64,000 bases of DNA from Epibacterium ulvae (GCF_018678075.1 NZ_JAHHIR010000074.1:1-64000); one strand, 5' to 3'; positions 7,671 to 17,601 are shown, counted from the stretch's first letter. Notes: generated by a model from the sequence alone, not told the origin. Made by a program: numbers and translations.

Positions 7671-10600
7671 CGCAGGCTGCCAACGCCATATCCAATCGCA
7701 CAGACCGCTGCCGTGGCCGCAGCAAAGATCAGCAAGGCAACCGACAAAGGCGCAACTGCATCGGCTTGGGGCAAGGCATCGGCCAACGGCGGCCACAGAT
7801 GCCCGGTCACCATCACCCAACCCAATGTCAGGCCAAAGAGCGCCAGTTGCGCAATCGCAACACCGGACAACAGCGGCGCAAGGCCAGCATAGCGGAAGCC
7901 CCGGCGCATGGCGGTCCGGACCCGTTGCACATCTTCTTGAATAGCGATCAAGGCGGGCACCACCAACAGAACCAGCACCATGCCAAAGCCGAGCCCATAG
8001 ACCAATGTAATCACCGTCGGCTTCAGGAACTGCGCCTGCTGCGAGCCTTCGTACATCAAGGGGGCAAGGCCCAGTACGGTGGTCAAGGTCGTCAGCAAAA
8101 CAGGGCGCAGACGGTCGGCAGCACCATCAATGATCGACGGGCGCAGTCCCCGCGTTTCAGCGTATTCGTCAATCGTGGTGACCAAGACGATGGAGTCGTT
8201 GATAATGATACCCGTCATGCCCAGCAGACCCACAACCGTGAACATCGACAGCGGCACGCCCCACAGATAATGCCCCCAGATAGTTCCAACCAACCCAAAA
8301 GGAATGATCGCCATCACCACAATGGGCCGCGTCCAGCTGCCAAAAATCCAGGCAAGCACCAGGTAGATCCCAGTCAGCACCAGGATCAGCGCATCACGGG
8401 CATCGGTCAGGAACGTATCCTCCTGCTCGCTAAGCCCGGCCAATTGCCACTCAACCTGACGGTCGCTCGCGATTTTGGGCAGGATTTCCTGTTCTAACGT
8501 CTCGATAATCTCAGCCGCGCGGGTGGGGTCATCTTCAGAGATATCACCAGTGACGCTAAGGACACGCAGACCGTTTTCACGCTGCACCGAGGTAAAGCCG
8601 CTTTGACGTGAGACATAGACAATATCCGCAAGCGGCACATAGCTGCCATTGGGGGCGCGCAGCTGCATCGTCTCCAGGAAATCGGCGGACAATTCGCCCG
8701 AAGGCAGCTCGACCCGGATTTCCGCATTGCGCGGACCATCTGGATAAGTCGCAGCCTCAATCCCGCCAAGGCGCGCGCGCAGGACGCGGCCCAGATCCTC
8801 GACCGAGAATTCAAGCGCCTGTCCCTGCGGCGTGAGATCCAGAACAAGCTCATCCTTGTCATATGACAAAGTATCTTCGACCGCAGAGACTTCCCCATAT
8901 CCGGCCACCGCGGTTTTCAGATCCTCGGCGGCGGCCTTTAACACGCCCAGATCGCTGCCGTAGAACTGTACATCCAAAGCGTCGCCCCCCGGCCCCGAAC
9001 GCCATCCCCGGAACGAGACGACCTCGGACAGGGGGTGACGCTGCACGCGTTCTTGCAGTTCTCCCACAAAGGCAAAGGAGGAATAGTCGCGCAGGTCTGC
9101 ATCGATCAGCTCAATCGAGATACCGCCCAACAGGTCGCGGTCCTTGCTGCCAACGCCGCCAAGACCACGACCAGCGTTTCCGCCAACCTCAGCCATCACA
9201 AAGTCGAGCGGGTTGCGGCCGTGGCGTTCTTCGTATTCCCGCCCCAGCTCTTCGGTGGCGCGCTGCATTTCGCGCATCATCGCCAGAGAGTCCGCGCGGG
9301 TTGCCCCTTCGGCCATCGCAAAGTTACCGGTCACTGACCCACGCTCGGGTGCGTTAAAGAACCGCCAGCGCACGTCACCGCCGATGAACAGCACCATCTG
9401 CGTCGCCAGCAGCAAAAGAGCGCCGGCCAAAACCGCATAACGCGCCTGCACAACAATTCCCATCAAGGGACGGAACAGGTTTTCCCGCGCCCAGCGGAAC
9501 CCTTTGTCGACCACCCGGTTTGGATATTCATACCAATTGCCCTGCTGCGCGTGAGACAGCGCGTGGGCCATGTGGTTGGGCAAAATCAGGAAACATTCCA
9601 CCAAGGACGCGGCCAGAACCGCAATCACCGTATAAGGAATATCACGGATCAGCTCGCCAAAGCGGCCGCTGATATTGGTCAGACCAAAGAAAGCAATGAT
9701 CGTGGTGATCGCGGCTGCAATCACCGGCAATGCCATGCGGCGAGCGGCGTTTTCAGCGGCGCGTTTGGGGCTTTCGCCCAGGCGGCGCACACGAAAATCA
9801 GCGTGTTCGCCCACAACAATGGCATCATCCACCACAATGCCAAGGGTGATGATCAGGCCAAACAGGCTGACCATATTGATCGTGAGCCCCGCCGCATACA
9901 TCACCGCGACGGCGGCAAACATGGCGGCTGGAATGCCTGCAGCAACCCAAAAGGCAATGCGCGCATTGAGGAAGAGAAACAAGAGCAATACGACAAGGCC
10001 AAGCCCCATCAGACCGTTGTCCAGCAGGATATTCAAACGACCTGAAATCGCCTCTGCCCTTGTGCGGATCAGCCGTGCTGAGACCCCTTGCGGCAATGTC
10101 TCCTGGAAGGCTGCAACCGTCGCTTCCACGGTTTTCTGGATCTCGATCGCATCGCCTTGATCCGAGCGGTCCACCCGGATCGACATCGCACGATCAGAGC
10201 CGACAAAATACGACCGTTCACGCGTGACCCCGTCCACCCGGATCGAAGCCACATCGCCGACGGTCAAAACCGATCCATCCTCATTGACTCGCAACACAAT
10301 GGCGATCAGCTCTTCGGGGTCGCGCCGTTCGCTGCCGGTCCGCACACGCGCATTTGCGCCCTCAACTTCACCAGCCGGGTTGGCGTCCACCTCGCCTGCG
10401 ATGGCGTTGGCGATCTGGGTCAGGGTGATGTCGTTGGCGATCAACTGGGAAGAGGGCACTTCGACAATGGTCTGAGGCGCCGCAACGCCGCGGATCGTGG
10501 TTCGGGTGACACCCACATCAAACAGGCGCACGATCAACTCATCCGCGAATTGCGCAAGCTGTTCTGGGTCGATCGGGCCAGAGATCACAACATCCGTTAC

Positions 10601-11032
10601 CCGGTCGCGAAATTCGCCACGGCGCACGGTTGGATCATCCGCCTCTTCGGGAAGAGTGGTGATCGTGTCCACCGCTGTCTGAACATCTTCCGCTGCACGT
10701 GCCATATCCCAGCCGGGTTCAAACTCAAGCTGGATCGACGCATTGCCTTCGCGAGAAGTGGATTCGGTTGAGGCCACCCCGTCGACTGCCAGCAAGACCG
10801 GTTCCAACGCCTGCACAATGGCGGCATCCACATCCTCGGGACCTGCATCATCCCAGGTGACACCCACGCTGACGATTTCGGAAATCACGTCGGGAAAGAA
10901 CTGCGCCCGCATATTGGGAATGGCGGCCGCACCAAGCGCCAGAAGGATAACCAGCAATAGGTTGGCCGCGGTTTTGTGGCGCGTGAAATAAGACAGGATG
11001 CCGTGTGCGCGTTCTGGCAGATCTCGTGACAT
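7640..11032 (-). CDS. RND-family efflux pump inner-membrane subunit
   Basis: A 1130-residue proton-driven transporter of the AcrB/MexB-like hydrophobe/amphiphile efflux type. There is one transmembrane helix near residue 20 (TAANLLLVILLALG), a first periplasmic loop, a block of six helices containing GIVVDDAIVVGEH with the paired aspartates of the proton relay, a second periplasmic loop, and a final helix block with GMTGIIINDSIVLV. The C-terminus has an extra pair of hydrophobic segments beyond the usual length. Its partner adaptor gene ends 3 bp upstream, so they form one operon. No outer-membrane channel gene is adjacent. The substrate is unknown. Confidence 0.92.
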   Translation of the reverse strand: MSRDLPERAHGILSYFTRHKTAANLLLVILLALGAAAIPNMRAQFFPDVISEIVSVGVTWDDAGPEDVDAAIVQALEPVLLAVDGVASTESTSREGNASIQLEFEPGWDMARAAEDVQTAVDTITTLPEEADDPTVRRGEFRDRVTDVVISGPIDPEQLAQFADELIVRLFDVGVTRTTIRGVAAPQTIVEVPSSQLIANDITLTQIANAIAGEVDANPAGEVEGANARVRTGSERRDPEELIAIVLRVNEDGSVLTVGDVASIRVDGVTRERSYFVGSDRAMSIRVDRSDQGDAIEIQKTVEATVAAFQETLPQGVSARLIRTRAEAISGRLNILLDNGLMGLGLVVLLLFLFLNARIAFWVAAGIPAAMFAAVAVMYAAGLTINMVSLFGLIITLGIVVDDAIVVGEHADFRVRRLGESPKRAAENAARRMALPVIAAAITTIIAFFGLTNISGRFGELIRDIPYTVIAVLAASLVECFLILPNHMAHALSHAQQGNWYEYPNRVVDKGFRWARENLFRPLMGIVVQARYAVLAGALLLLATQMVLFIGGDVRWRFFNAPERGSVTGNFAMAEGATRADSLAMMREMQRATEELGREYEERHGRNPLDFVMAEVGGNAGRGLGGVGSKDRDLLGGISIELIDADLRDYSSFAFVGELQERVQRHPLSEVVSFRGWRSGPGGDALDVQFYGSDLGVLKAAAEDLKTAVAGYGEVSAVEDTLSYDKDELVLDLTPQGQALEFSVEDLGRVLRARLGGIEAATYPDGPRNAEIRVELPSGELSADFLETMQLRAPNGSYVPLADIVYVSRQSGFTSVQRENGLRVLSVTGDISEDDPTRAAEIIETLEQEILPKIASDRQVEWQLAGLSEQEDTFLTDARDALILVLTGIYLVLAWIFGSWTRPIVVMAIIPFGLVGTIWGHYLWGVPLSMFTVVGLLGMTGIIINDSIVLVTTIDEYAETRGLRPSIIDGAADRLRPVLLTTLTTVLGLAPLMYEGSQQAQFLKPTVITLVYGLGFGMVLVLLVVPALIAIQEDVQRVRTAMRRGFRYAGLAPLLSGVAIAQLALFGLTLGWVMVTGHLWPPLADALPQADAVAPLSVALLIFAAATAAVCAIGYGVGSLRYLTYRKTRA

Positions 11033-11035
11033 TGG

Positions 11036-12502
11036 TTAGCCCCCCATCCGGGATTCGATACGATCCACAAGCGCCGCCGGCACCTCGGGCTTGTCCAATT
11101 GGCCCAGAACGCGTTCCTTGGTCGCGTCCGGCATCTGTTTGTTCCCTTCAACAAAGGAAACCAGACGGGCGCGATGCTCGTCCGTCAGTTCGATCATGTC
11201 CTGTTTGGCGGTCTCTTCAGGCGCACCAACTGCGCTTTTCCGCAACGGGCTGACAAGGATGCCGCTGCCCAGCAATGGCGTGCGCCCGACCACGATCTCG
11301 CGCCCGACAAGACCCGAACCACGGATCAGGACATCGTCCCCCTGACGTCGGATCAATTCCACATTGAGGCTTTGCAGCCGGTTTTCTTCGCCCAAAACCA
11401 GAACGGTGCCGTCCGAGCCCAACGCGGAGGCCGCAACCCGCACAACGCCGCGCACAGCCGGTTCGCGCACGGATACGGTGACAAAGTCATCAGGCTTGAA
11501 GCCAAGCGCGGTTTCCAGCTGAGCATAGATCAACCGCCCGGTCTGCCCGCCTCCCGCCGCGCCACTGTCGCGTGAAATCACCCCCTGCGCATCAAGGTCG
11601 GCCCCCGTTGCATCCAGCCGGGCGGTGACGGGCAAGGACAGCAAGCGGCCATCCGAGTCCAATAGGCGCGCATATTGCACGGTTGAGACCCTGAATGCGG
11701 CCTCAAGCTGACTGGGATCCACCAAATCGGCCAGTTTTTCGTTGCCAGACACCAGTCGCCCCTTGACTAAGGAGACCTCTTCAAGCGTGCCGGCGAATTC
11801 GGCAACAACGGTCATGTCATCCAAATCGCGCTGCGCAGTATCGACCGATAATGCCGCGCGAGCTTCGCGCGTGGCGGCCTGATCCACGCGGGCCTCTGCC
11901 TGGCTCAGCGCCTGCCTGCGTGTGATCACCGACTGGCGTGCTTGTGCGGCGACCAGTTCCGCCTCTTCCACGGCGGCGGCGGTGCCAACACCGCGCGATT
12001 GCAGGTCTTTTTGCCGTTGAAAGGCGCGGGTGCGCAGATCGGCCTGCTCTGCAGCAGCGCTCAACTCATCTCGCGAGAGTTCCAGCGCACGGCCCGCATC
12101 GCGCGCTTCGGCGGCGGCGTCCATTTGATCGGCTTCGGCATTGGCCAGGGTCGCGCGCGCATCTGCGGGGTCCAATTCGACCAGCACATCGCCTGCATCG
12201 ACCACGCCGCCCTCGACAAAACTGTCCGACAACCAGGCCACGCGCCCGGCAACCGGCACCCGCAACTCCAGCCGTCGGCGGCTTTCGACGCGGCCAAAGG
12301 CCACCAGTTCCGGATGCTCCTCGCTGGCCTCGGCGGTGACAACATTGACTGTAAACACCCGCTCGCGCGCCGGACGCTGGCGAGTTTCTTCGTTCAAATA
12401 TGCATGAATTGCGGTGAACATAATTTTCCCAGCATAAGCCACCAGTCCCAGCGCAAGCGCCGTGAAAAAGAGGCCGACTAGGCTTTGCCGCAGAAAGCGC
12501 AT
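11036..12502 (-). CDS. RND efflux periplasmic adaptor (membrane fusion protein)
   Basis: A 488-residue HlyD/MexA-type adaptor that links the RND pump to an outer-membrane channel. An N-terminal membrane anchor (SLVGLFFTALALGLVAYAG) is followed by a lipoyl half-motif (RVPVAGRVAWLSDSFVEGGVV), a long alpha-hairpin coiled coil rich in Ala, Glu and Arg, and the matching half-motif and beta-barrel. The start at 12502 is favoured by an AAAGGATC ribosome site. The pump gene follows 3 bp later. The moaB stop is about 100 bp upstream, so a separate promoter may lie there. Confidence 0.9.
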   Translation of the reverse strand: MRFLRQSLVGLFFTALALGLVAYAGKIMFTAIHAYLNEETRQRPARERVFTVNVVTAEASEEHPELVAFGRVESRRRLELRVPVAGRVAWLSDSFVEGGVVDAGDVLVELDPADARATLANAEADQMDAAAEARDAGRALELSRDELSAAAEQADLRTRAFQRQKDLQSRGVGTAAAVEEAELVAAQARQSVITRRQALSQAEARVDQAATREARAALSVDTAQRDLDDMTVVAEFAGTLEEVSLVKGRLVSGNEKLADLVDPSQLEAAFRVSTVQYARLLDSDGRLLSLPVTARLDATGADLDAQGVISRDSGAAGGGQTGRLIYAQLETALGFKPDDFVTVSVREPAVRGVVRVAASALGSDGTVLVLGEENRLQSLNVELIRRQGDDVLIRGSGLVGREIVVGRTPLLGSGILVSPLRKSAVGAPEETAKQDMIELTDEHRARLVSFVEGNKQMPDATKERVLGQLDKPEVPAALVDRIESRMGG

Positions 12503-12604
12503 CCCAAGATCCTTTTTGGCTTTTGATGGGAGGCGCCCATCAAAGTCGCTCGGCACACTTTATCAAGATTGCCGGTCTGTTACGAGCTTTCACGCAGAAG
12601 TAGA

Positions 12605-13147
12605 TCACTTCCGTCGCAAATGTTCATCCAATCTGGGCATTATTTCGACGAAATTACAGGGCGCATGCCGGTAATCAAGTTGTTTTGACAGAATCTCGTC
12701 CCAGCCATCCTTGCAAGCGCCCGGGCTTCCCGGCAGCGCAAACAGGTAAGTGGCACCCGCAACACCGCCGGTGGCACGGGATTGGACCGCTGATGTGCCA
12801 ATCTTCTGCATGGAAACGATGGTGAACACCGTTCCAAAGGCGTCGATCTCTTTTTCATAAACATCACGGTGGGCCTCGATCGTGACATCGCGCCCGGTCA
12901 GACCTGTGCCCCCGGTTGAGATCACGACATCCACCGTGTCATCCGCCACCCAGGCGCGCAATTGATCGGCAATCTCGCGCCGTTCATCGGGCAAAATCTT
13001 GCGATCCGCCAGGCTGTGACCTGCGGCGGTCAGCCGATCCACCAGCACCTGGCCAGAGCGGTCGTCTTCGAGGCTGCGACTGTCTGAGACCGTCAAGACA
13101 GCAATGCGTACGGGGATGAATTCTTTGGTCTCATCAATGCGGGGCAT
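12605..13147 (-). CDS. moaB: Molybdenum cofactor biosynthesis protein B
   Basis: A 180-residue MoaB/Mog-family protein, expected to adenylylate molybdopterin before molybdenum insertion. It shows AVLTVSDSRSLEDDRSG, the nucleotide-binding STGGTGLTGRDVT loop and FALPGSPGACKDGWDEIL near the end. Length and motifs match typical MoaB. It lies 5 bp after the LysE-type gene in a run that begins with the uracil-DNA glycosylase. Other molybdopterin genes (moaD, moaE) occur about 14 kb away in this window. Confidence 0.93.
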   Translation of the reverse strand: MPRIDETKEFIPVRIAVLTVSDSRSLEDDRSGQVLVDRLTAAGHSLADRKILPDERREIADQLRAWVADDTVDVVISTGGTGLTGRDVTIEAHRDVYEKEIDAFGTVFTIVSMQKIGTSAVQSRATGGVAGATYLFALPGSPGACKDGWDEILSKQLDYRHAPCNFVEIMPRLDEHLRRK

Positions 13148-13152
13148 GACGT

Positions 13153-13782
13153 TCAGATCCTTTCCATAACGGCCAGTCGCACCGCCAGCGCGGCAAAAAT
13201 ACCGCCGGTCAGACGCTCCAACCAGGTCGACAGGCCAGTGCCCGCCGAAAGCGCATGTCCCAGCCGCCCGGCCATCACCCCCACACCGCCATTGACCAGA
13301 AACCCGCCAAAGGAAATGATCGCGCCCAGCATCAGGAACTGGCCCAATATGGAACCCGCTTCGGAGGAGATGAACTGCGGCAAAAACGCCAGCACAAACA
13401 GGATCACCTTGGGGTTCGACAGATTCACAAACAGGCCGCTGCGAAAGGCAGAACCTTTGGATAGTTCTCTTTGCCCGGTCTCGGCCCTATTGCCGCCCTT
13501 GGGTCGAAACGCCCCCCACGCAAGATACAAGAGATAGGCAACACCGATCCAACGGATCACCTCAAACACCACAGGGGCTTGCCCCACCAATGCCCCTAGG
13601 CCAAGGCCTGCAAGTGTCACGTGAATCAAACCACCAAGCGCCACTCCAGCACTCGCCAGCACCGCTGCGCGCGGACCGGATCGCGCGCCTTGAGTGATGC
13701 AAAACACCATATCCGCACCCGGCGTGACATTCAGCGCCAAAGCCGCAGGGACAAAGGTCAACAATGTGAGCGTGTCTATCAC
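13153..13782 (-). CDS. LysE/RhtB-family amino acid exporter
   Basis: A 209-residue inner-membrane protein with about six hydrophobic segments and the family hallmark NVTPGADMVFCITQGARSG after the first helix. A second conserved motif, FRSGLFVNLSNPKVILF, is present in the middle. Members export amino acids or related metabolites such as homoserine or lysine; the substrate is unknown here. It sits between the glycosylase gene (4 bp gap) and moaB (5 bp gap). Confidence 0.9.
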   Translation of the reverse strand: MIDTLTLLTFVPAALALNVTPGADMVFCITQGARSGPRAAVLASAGVALGGLIHVTLAGLGLGALVGQAPVVFEVIRWIGVAYLLYLAWGAFRPKGGNRAETGQRELSKGSAFRSGLFVNLSNPKVILFVLAFLPQFISSEAGSILGQFLMLGAIISFGGFLVNGGVGVMAGRLGHALSAGTGLSTWLERLTGGIFAALAVRLAVMERI

Positions 13783-13786
13783 CGGT

Positions 13787-14548
13787 TCAATTTCCTTTTA
13801 ATCGCGCTTTTAGTTCCAACAAATCCGCCCAGGCCTGTCGCTTTTGCTGGGTCTGGCGCAGCAAAAACGCAGGGTGAAACATCGGTATCGTCGGCTTACC
13901 CCAGGCTTGATCCCATTTACCGCGCAGCCGCGTGATGCCCCGACGGCCCAAGACCGCCTGACAGCTGATATTGCCCATCAACACCAGCACATCTGGTTTG
14001 GCCAAGGCCACGTGGCGCTCCAGAAATGGCAGCATCATCGCCATCTCGGCGGGTTCCGGATCCCGGTTCTGAGGCGGGCGCCAGGGCAGGACATTGGCGA
14101 TATAGACATTTTCCGCGCGGTTCAGATCAATTGCCGCCAACATCTTGTCCAACAGCTGGCCCGCGCGCCCCACAAAGGGTTTGCCTTGTAGATCTTCATC
14201 CCGGTCAGGCGCTTCGCCAATGATCATCACCCGCGCACCGGCGGTGCCATCCGCGAATACAAGGTTGCGCGCACCACGTTTCAAAAGGCAATGGTCAAAC
14301 CCGTCCATCGCGTCCTTGAGCGCAGACAGGGAGTTGGCAGCAGCTGCGGCTTTTTGCGCCTCGGCAACCGGATCAATCTCTTCGGGTTTAACGATTTTGG
14401 GCGCGACGTCAGCTTTGGTGGCCTTGGGGGCTGCCTGCTGCAAGGCGTAGCGGTAAACCGGGACATCACAGACCGCGTCCGTGGCCCCCAGTTCCACCTG
14501 CCACTCCAACAGCGCTTTTGCGCTCCAATAATCAAAAGCTGATTCCAT
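13787..14548 (-). CDS. Uracil-DNA glycosylase, family 4-like, iron-sulphur cysteines not conserved
   Basis: A 253-residue DNA repair enzyme of the uracil-DNA glycosylase superfamily. GEAPDRDEDLQGKPFVGRAG (residues 111-130) is the active-site motif of family 4/5 enzymes, and MFHPAFLL (223-230) is the second catalytic motif. Family 4 members normally hold a 4Fe-4S cluster through four cysteines. Here only C87 (DHCLLK) falls in such a position: the places usually given as KCRPPGNR and CxPFL read PWRPPQNR and MLPFL. The N-terminal 80 residues are an Ala- and Lys-rich extension typical of alphaproteobacterial versions. It heads the operon with the LysE-type gene and moaB. Confidence 0.86.
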   Translation of the reverse strand: MESAFDYWSAKALLEWQVELGATDAVCDVPVYRYALQQAAPKATKADVAPKIVKPEEIDPVAEAQKAAAAANSLSALKDAMDGFDHCLLKRGARNLVFADGTAGARVMIIGEAPDRDEDLQGKPFVGRAGQLLDKMLAAIDLNRAENVYIANVLPWRPPQNRDPEPAEMAMMLPFLERHVALAKPDVLVLMGNISCQAVLGRRGITRLRGKWDQAWGKPTIPMFHPAFLLRQTQQKRQAWADLLELKARLKGN

Positions 14549-14761
14549 GCCCCAAGCTACCCCGCCCCGCCGGTGAACAAAACCGCCCCTGCTTTCATCT
14601 TTTCCAAATACTTCCGCCGGAGGCTCCCACGGGCTGCACCAATCGCTTTGATAGATGTATCAGCACCTTGCCCCGATCCCATGTGCGACCTATAAGTGCC
14701 GCCAAATCCGCCGGAGCCAGGCCGCCGCAAAACGGTGCCTGCCCCCTTTGGGAGACTGCCT

Positions 14762-15727
14762 ATGTCCGATGCGCCTACCTATTTCCGCCAGAACCATCTG
14801 CTGGGAATCGAACCTTTGCACCCGCTGGAAATAACCGAGATCCTCGACCTGGCCGACAGCTATGTCGAATTGAACCGGCAGACCCAGAAACACGCGGATG
14901 CGCTGGCCGGTCTGACCCAAATCAATATGTTCTTTGAAAACTCCACTCGCACGCAGGCGAGCTTTGAACTGGCCGGCAAACGCCTTGGCGCGGATGTGAT
15001 GAATATGGCGATGCAGGCTTCGTCGATCAAAAAGGGCGAGACCCTGATCGACACCGCGATGACCCTGAACGCCATGCATCCCGACCTGCTGGTGGTCCGC
15101 CATCCCCATTCCGGCGCGGTGGATCTGTTGTCGCAAAAAGTCAACTGTGCGGTATTGAATGCAGGCGACGGCAAACATGAACACCCAACTCAGGCCTTGC
15201 TAGACGCCTTGACCATCCGCCGGGCCAAGGGCCGTTTGCACCGGTTGAACATCGCCATCTGCGGTGACATTGCACACAGCCGGGTGGCTCGGTCGAACCT
15301 GATCCTGCTGGGCAAGATGGAAAACCGTATCCGCCTGATTGGCCCGCCAACCTTGGTTCCCGGCCATTTCGCCGAATTCGGGGCCGAGATTTACGACGAT
15401 ATGCACGAAGGGCTGAAAGACGTCGACGTGGTGATGATGTTGCGGCTGCAAAAGGAACGGATGGACGGCGGGTTCATTCCTTCTGAACGCGAGTATTACC
15501 ACCGGTTTGGTCTGGATGCGGACAAGCTCGCACAGGCGAAACCCGATGCCATCGTGATGCACCCCGGCCCGATGAACCGCGGTGTTGAAATTGACGGAAC
15601 CATCGCCGATGACATCAACCGCTCTGTCATTCAGGAGCAGGTCGAAATGGGCGTCGCGGTGCGTATGGCCGCGATGGATCTTCTGGCGCGCAACCTGCGC
15701 AGCCGCCGTCAGGGTGAGGCTGCCTGA
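14762..15727 (+). CDS. pyrB: Aspartate carbamoyltransferase catalytic subunit
   Basis: A 321-residue enzyme condensing carbamoyl phosphate with aspartate, the first committed step of pyrimidine synthesis. [13 protein letters not shown] (residues 58-70) is the carbamoyl-phosphate site, [14 protein letters not shown] and the late [11 protein letters not shown] motif complete the active site. No regulatory subunit (pyrI) is nearby. Instead an inactive dihydroorotase gene follows downstream, the arrangement of class A ATCases of pseudomonads and many alphaproteobacteria. The start at 14762 fits the family; an ATG at 14696 would add 22 unlikely residues. Confidence 0.95.
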   Translation: MSDAPTYFRQNHLLGIEPLHPLEITEILDLADSYVELNRQTQKHADALAGLTQINMFFENSTRTQASFELAGKRLGADVMNMAMQASSIKKGETLIDTAMTLNAMHPDLLVVRHPHSGAVDLLSQKVNCAVLNAGDGKHEHPTQALLDALTIRRAKGRLHRLNIAICGDIAHSRVARSNLILLGKMENRIRLIGPPTLVPGHFAEFGAEIYDDMHEGLKDVDVVMMLRLQKERMDGGFIPSEREYYHRFGLDADKLAQAKPDAIVMHPGPMNRGVEIDGTIADDINRSVIQEQVEMGVAVRMAAMDLLARNLRSRRQGEAA

Positions 15728-15730
15728 TCC

Positions 15731-16294
15731 ATGACTGCGGCGGCATCTTCTTCCTCAAATCCGGTGATCGTGATCCCAGCTGGTGAGCACGGAAAAATCC
15801 GCCTGTTCCAGCTTGAAATGCGCCCCGAGCAATTGGCATTTCTGCGCGATGAACCGGGCGCTTTGCCGCAAATTTTTGGCATCGATGCCTTGGATATGAC
15901 GCAGGTTGATCTGTTTGATGTCGCCGATTTGGAAGACCTGGGCCTGCGCGGATATCTGAGCGAAGGCGGCGGCATAGCCGCCCAAGACCTGGCGCCCGAT
16001 CACGACATGTTAGACAGCATGACGGGTCCCGCAATGGTTCTGCGCTCGCGCGCCTTTGCAGGGCATGAGACGCGCCTGACCCCCAGCGAGCAGATCAAGC
16101 TGGTTGCGACATATGCCGAGGCCGCTGCCGAATGGAGTGCAATGCCTGTGACGTCCGACAGCGCAAAACCGCAAACTCCCGTCTCCAAAACCCCACCCCG
16201 CCAGGCCCGTGCCGAGGCGCGCCGACTGGGGTTCATCTTCTTTATCGTGGTGATGAGCCTTTTTATCCTCATCCTCGCCGCGCTGTTCCTGTGA
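15731..16294 (+). CDS. Tail-anchored protein of unknown function between pyrB and pyrC
   Basis: A 187-residue protein I do not recognise. It starts 3 bp after the pyrB stop and ends 26 bp before the dihydroorotase-like start, so it belongs to the pyrimidine operon. The first 130 residues are soluble and acidic (RPEQLAFLRDEPGALPQIF, DLFDVADLEDLGLRGYL). A linker rich in Pro, Lys and Arg follows, and the last 20 residues form one hydrophobic helix (FIFFIVVMSLFILILAALFL) reaching the C-terminus. This suggests a cytoplasmic domain anchored to the membrane by its tail. A link to ATCase is only positional. Confidence 0.75.
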   Translation: MTAAASSSSNPVIVIPAGEHGKIRLFQLEMRPEQLAFLRDEPGALPQIFGIDALDMTQVDLFDVADLEDLGLRGYLSEGGGIAAQDLAPDHDMLDSMTGPAMVLRSRAFAGHETRLTPSEQIKLVATYAEAAAEWSAMPVTSDSAKPQTPVSKTPPRQARAEARRLGFIFFIVVMSLFILILAALFL

Positions 16295-16320
16295 CCTAAG
16301 AATTGAAAGAGCCCAGCACT

Positions 16321-17598
16321 ATGACGCTTCTTTTTACCAACGCCCGCCTGATCAACCCGGACGCAGGGACCGACGCCTTGGGACACCTGCTGGTTCAGGA
16401 CGGTGCAATCGTTTCGGTTCTGGACGAGAAGGACGCGCTGCCCTCAGCCGACCGGGTTATCGACTGCGGCGGGAAATGCCTGGCACCGGGGATCGTCGAT
16501 ATAGGGGTTAAGGTCTGCGAGCCAGGGGAACGGCACAAAGAAAGCTACAAATCTGCGGGCCTGGCCGCCGCTGCCGGTGGTGTCACAACAATTGTCACCC
16601 GCCCCGACACGCTGCCTGCGATCGATACGCCAGAAACCCTCGAATTTGTCACCCGCCGCGCCCAGGCAGATGCGCCGATCAATGTGGTCTCGATGGCTGC
16701 GCTGACCAAAGGGCGCGAAGGACGCGAGATGGTGGAAATCGGCTTTATGCTGGACGCTGGTGCGGTTGCCTTTTCCGATTGCGACAAGGTCGTTCAAAAC
16801 GCCAAAGTGTTCAGCCGCGCGCTGACCTATGCCAAATCCTGTGGCGCTTTGGTCATTGCCCACCCGCAGGAACCGGTGCTGAGCGCCGGGGCTGCCGCCA
16901 CGTCGGGAAAATTCGCAACCTTGCGCGGGTTGCCAGCGGTGTCGCCAATGGCCGAACGCATGGGGCTGGACCGTGATATCGCCCTGTTGGAGATGACCGG
17001 CGCCAAATACCACGCCGATCAGATCACCACCGCGCGCGCTCTGCCCGCGTTGGAGCGGGCCAAGAAGAACGGTTTGGACATCACGGCCGGGACCTCGATC
17101 CATCACCTCACTCTGAATGAATTGGACGTCGCGGATTATCGCACCTTCTTTAAAGTCAAACCGCCATTGCGCAGCGAAGAAGACCGGCTGGCCGTTGTCG
17201 ACGCTGTGCGCCGCGGGGTAATCGACATTATCTCCTCCATGCACACGCCGCAGGACGAAGAAAGCAAACGCCTGCCCTTTGAGGAAGCCGCATCCGGCGC
17301 GGTCGCATTGGAGACGCTGTTGCCTGCCGCGCTGCGCCTGTACCATGCGGATCTGTTGGATCTGCCGACGCTGTTTCGCGCGATGTCCCTGAACCCGGCG
17401 AAACGCCTGGGTCTGAGCGGTGGGCGGCTCGAGGCTGGCGCGCCTGCGGATCTGGTGCTGTTTGACGTCGATGTTCCCTTTGTCCTGGACCGGTTCAAAC
17501 TGCGTTCAAAATCACAAAACACCCCCTATGACACCCAACGGATGCAAGGCCGCGTTCTTGCGACCTTTGTCGCCGGTGAATGCGTGTTTGAAAGGTAA
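16321..17598 (+). CDS. pyrC: Dihydroorotase-like protein, probably non-catalytic (PyrC'/PyrX type)
   Basis: A 425-residue amidohydrolase-fold protein homologous to dihydroorotase. Where active enzymes read DxHxHxRxPG, this one reads DIGVKVCEPG (residues 60-69): both metal-binding histidines are replaced (G62, K64) and the arginine is C66. Near the C-terminus the catalytic TDHAPH region reads SSMHTPQD, losing the aspartate. It is therefore expected not to hydrolyse dihydroorotate. Known relatives (Pseudomonas PyrC') are inactive and serve to assemble ATCase into a dodecamer, and the operon position after pyrB supports this role. An active PyrC must be encoded elsewhere. The plsY gene follows 3 bp later. 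Confidence 0.9.
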   Translation: MTLLFTNARLINPDAGTDALGHLLVQDGAIVSVLDEKDALPSADRVIDCGGKCLAPGIVDIGVKVCEPGERHKESYKSAGLAAAAGGVTTIVTRPDTLPAIDTPETLEFVTRRAQADAPINVVSMAALTKGREGREMVEIGFMLDAGAVAFSDCDKVVQNAKVFSRALTYAKSCGALVIAHPQEPVLSAGAAATSGKFATLRGLPAVSPMAERMGLDRDIALLEMTGAKYHADQITTARALPALERAKKNGLDITAGTSIHHLTLNELDVADYRTFFKVKPPLRSEEDRLAVVDAVRRGVIDIISSMHTPQDEESKRLPFEEAASGAVALETLLPAALRLYHADLLDLPTLFRAMSLNPAKRLGLSGGRLEAGAPADLVLFDVDVPFVLDRFKLRSKSQNTPYDTQRMQGRVLATFVAGECVFER

Positions 17599-17601
17599 CC
17601 C

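Noticed and set aside
7766-10771. Several long plus-strand frames opposite the RND transporter
   Set aside because: Composition is Arg-, His- and Gln-rich with no domain; they mirror the codon pattern of the true gene.
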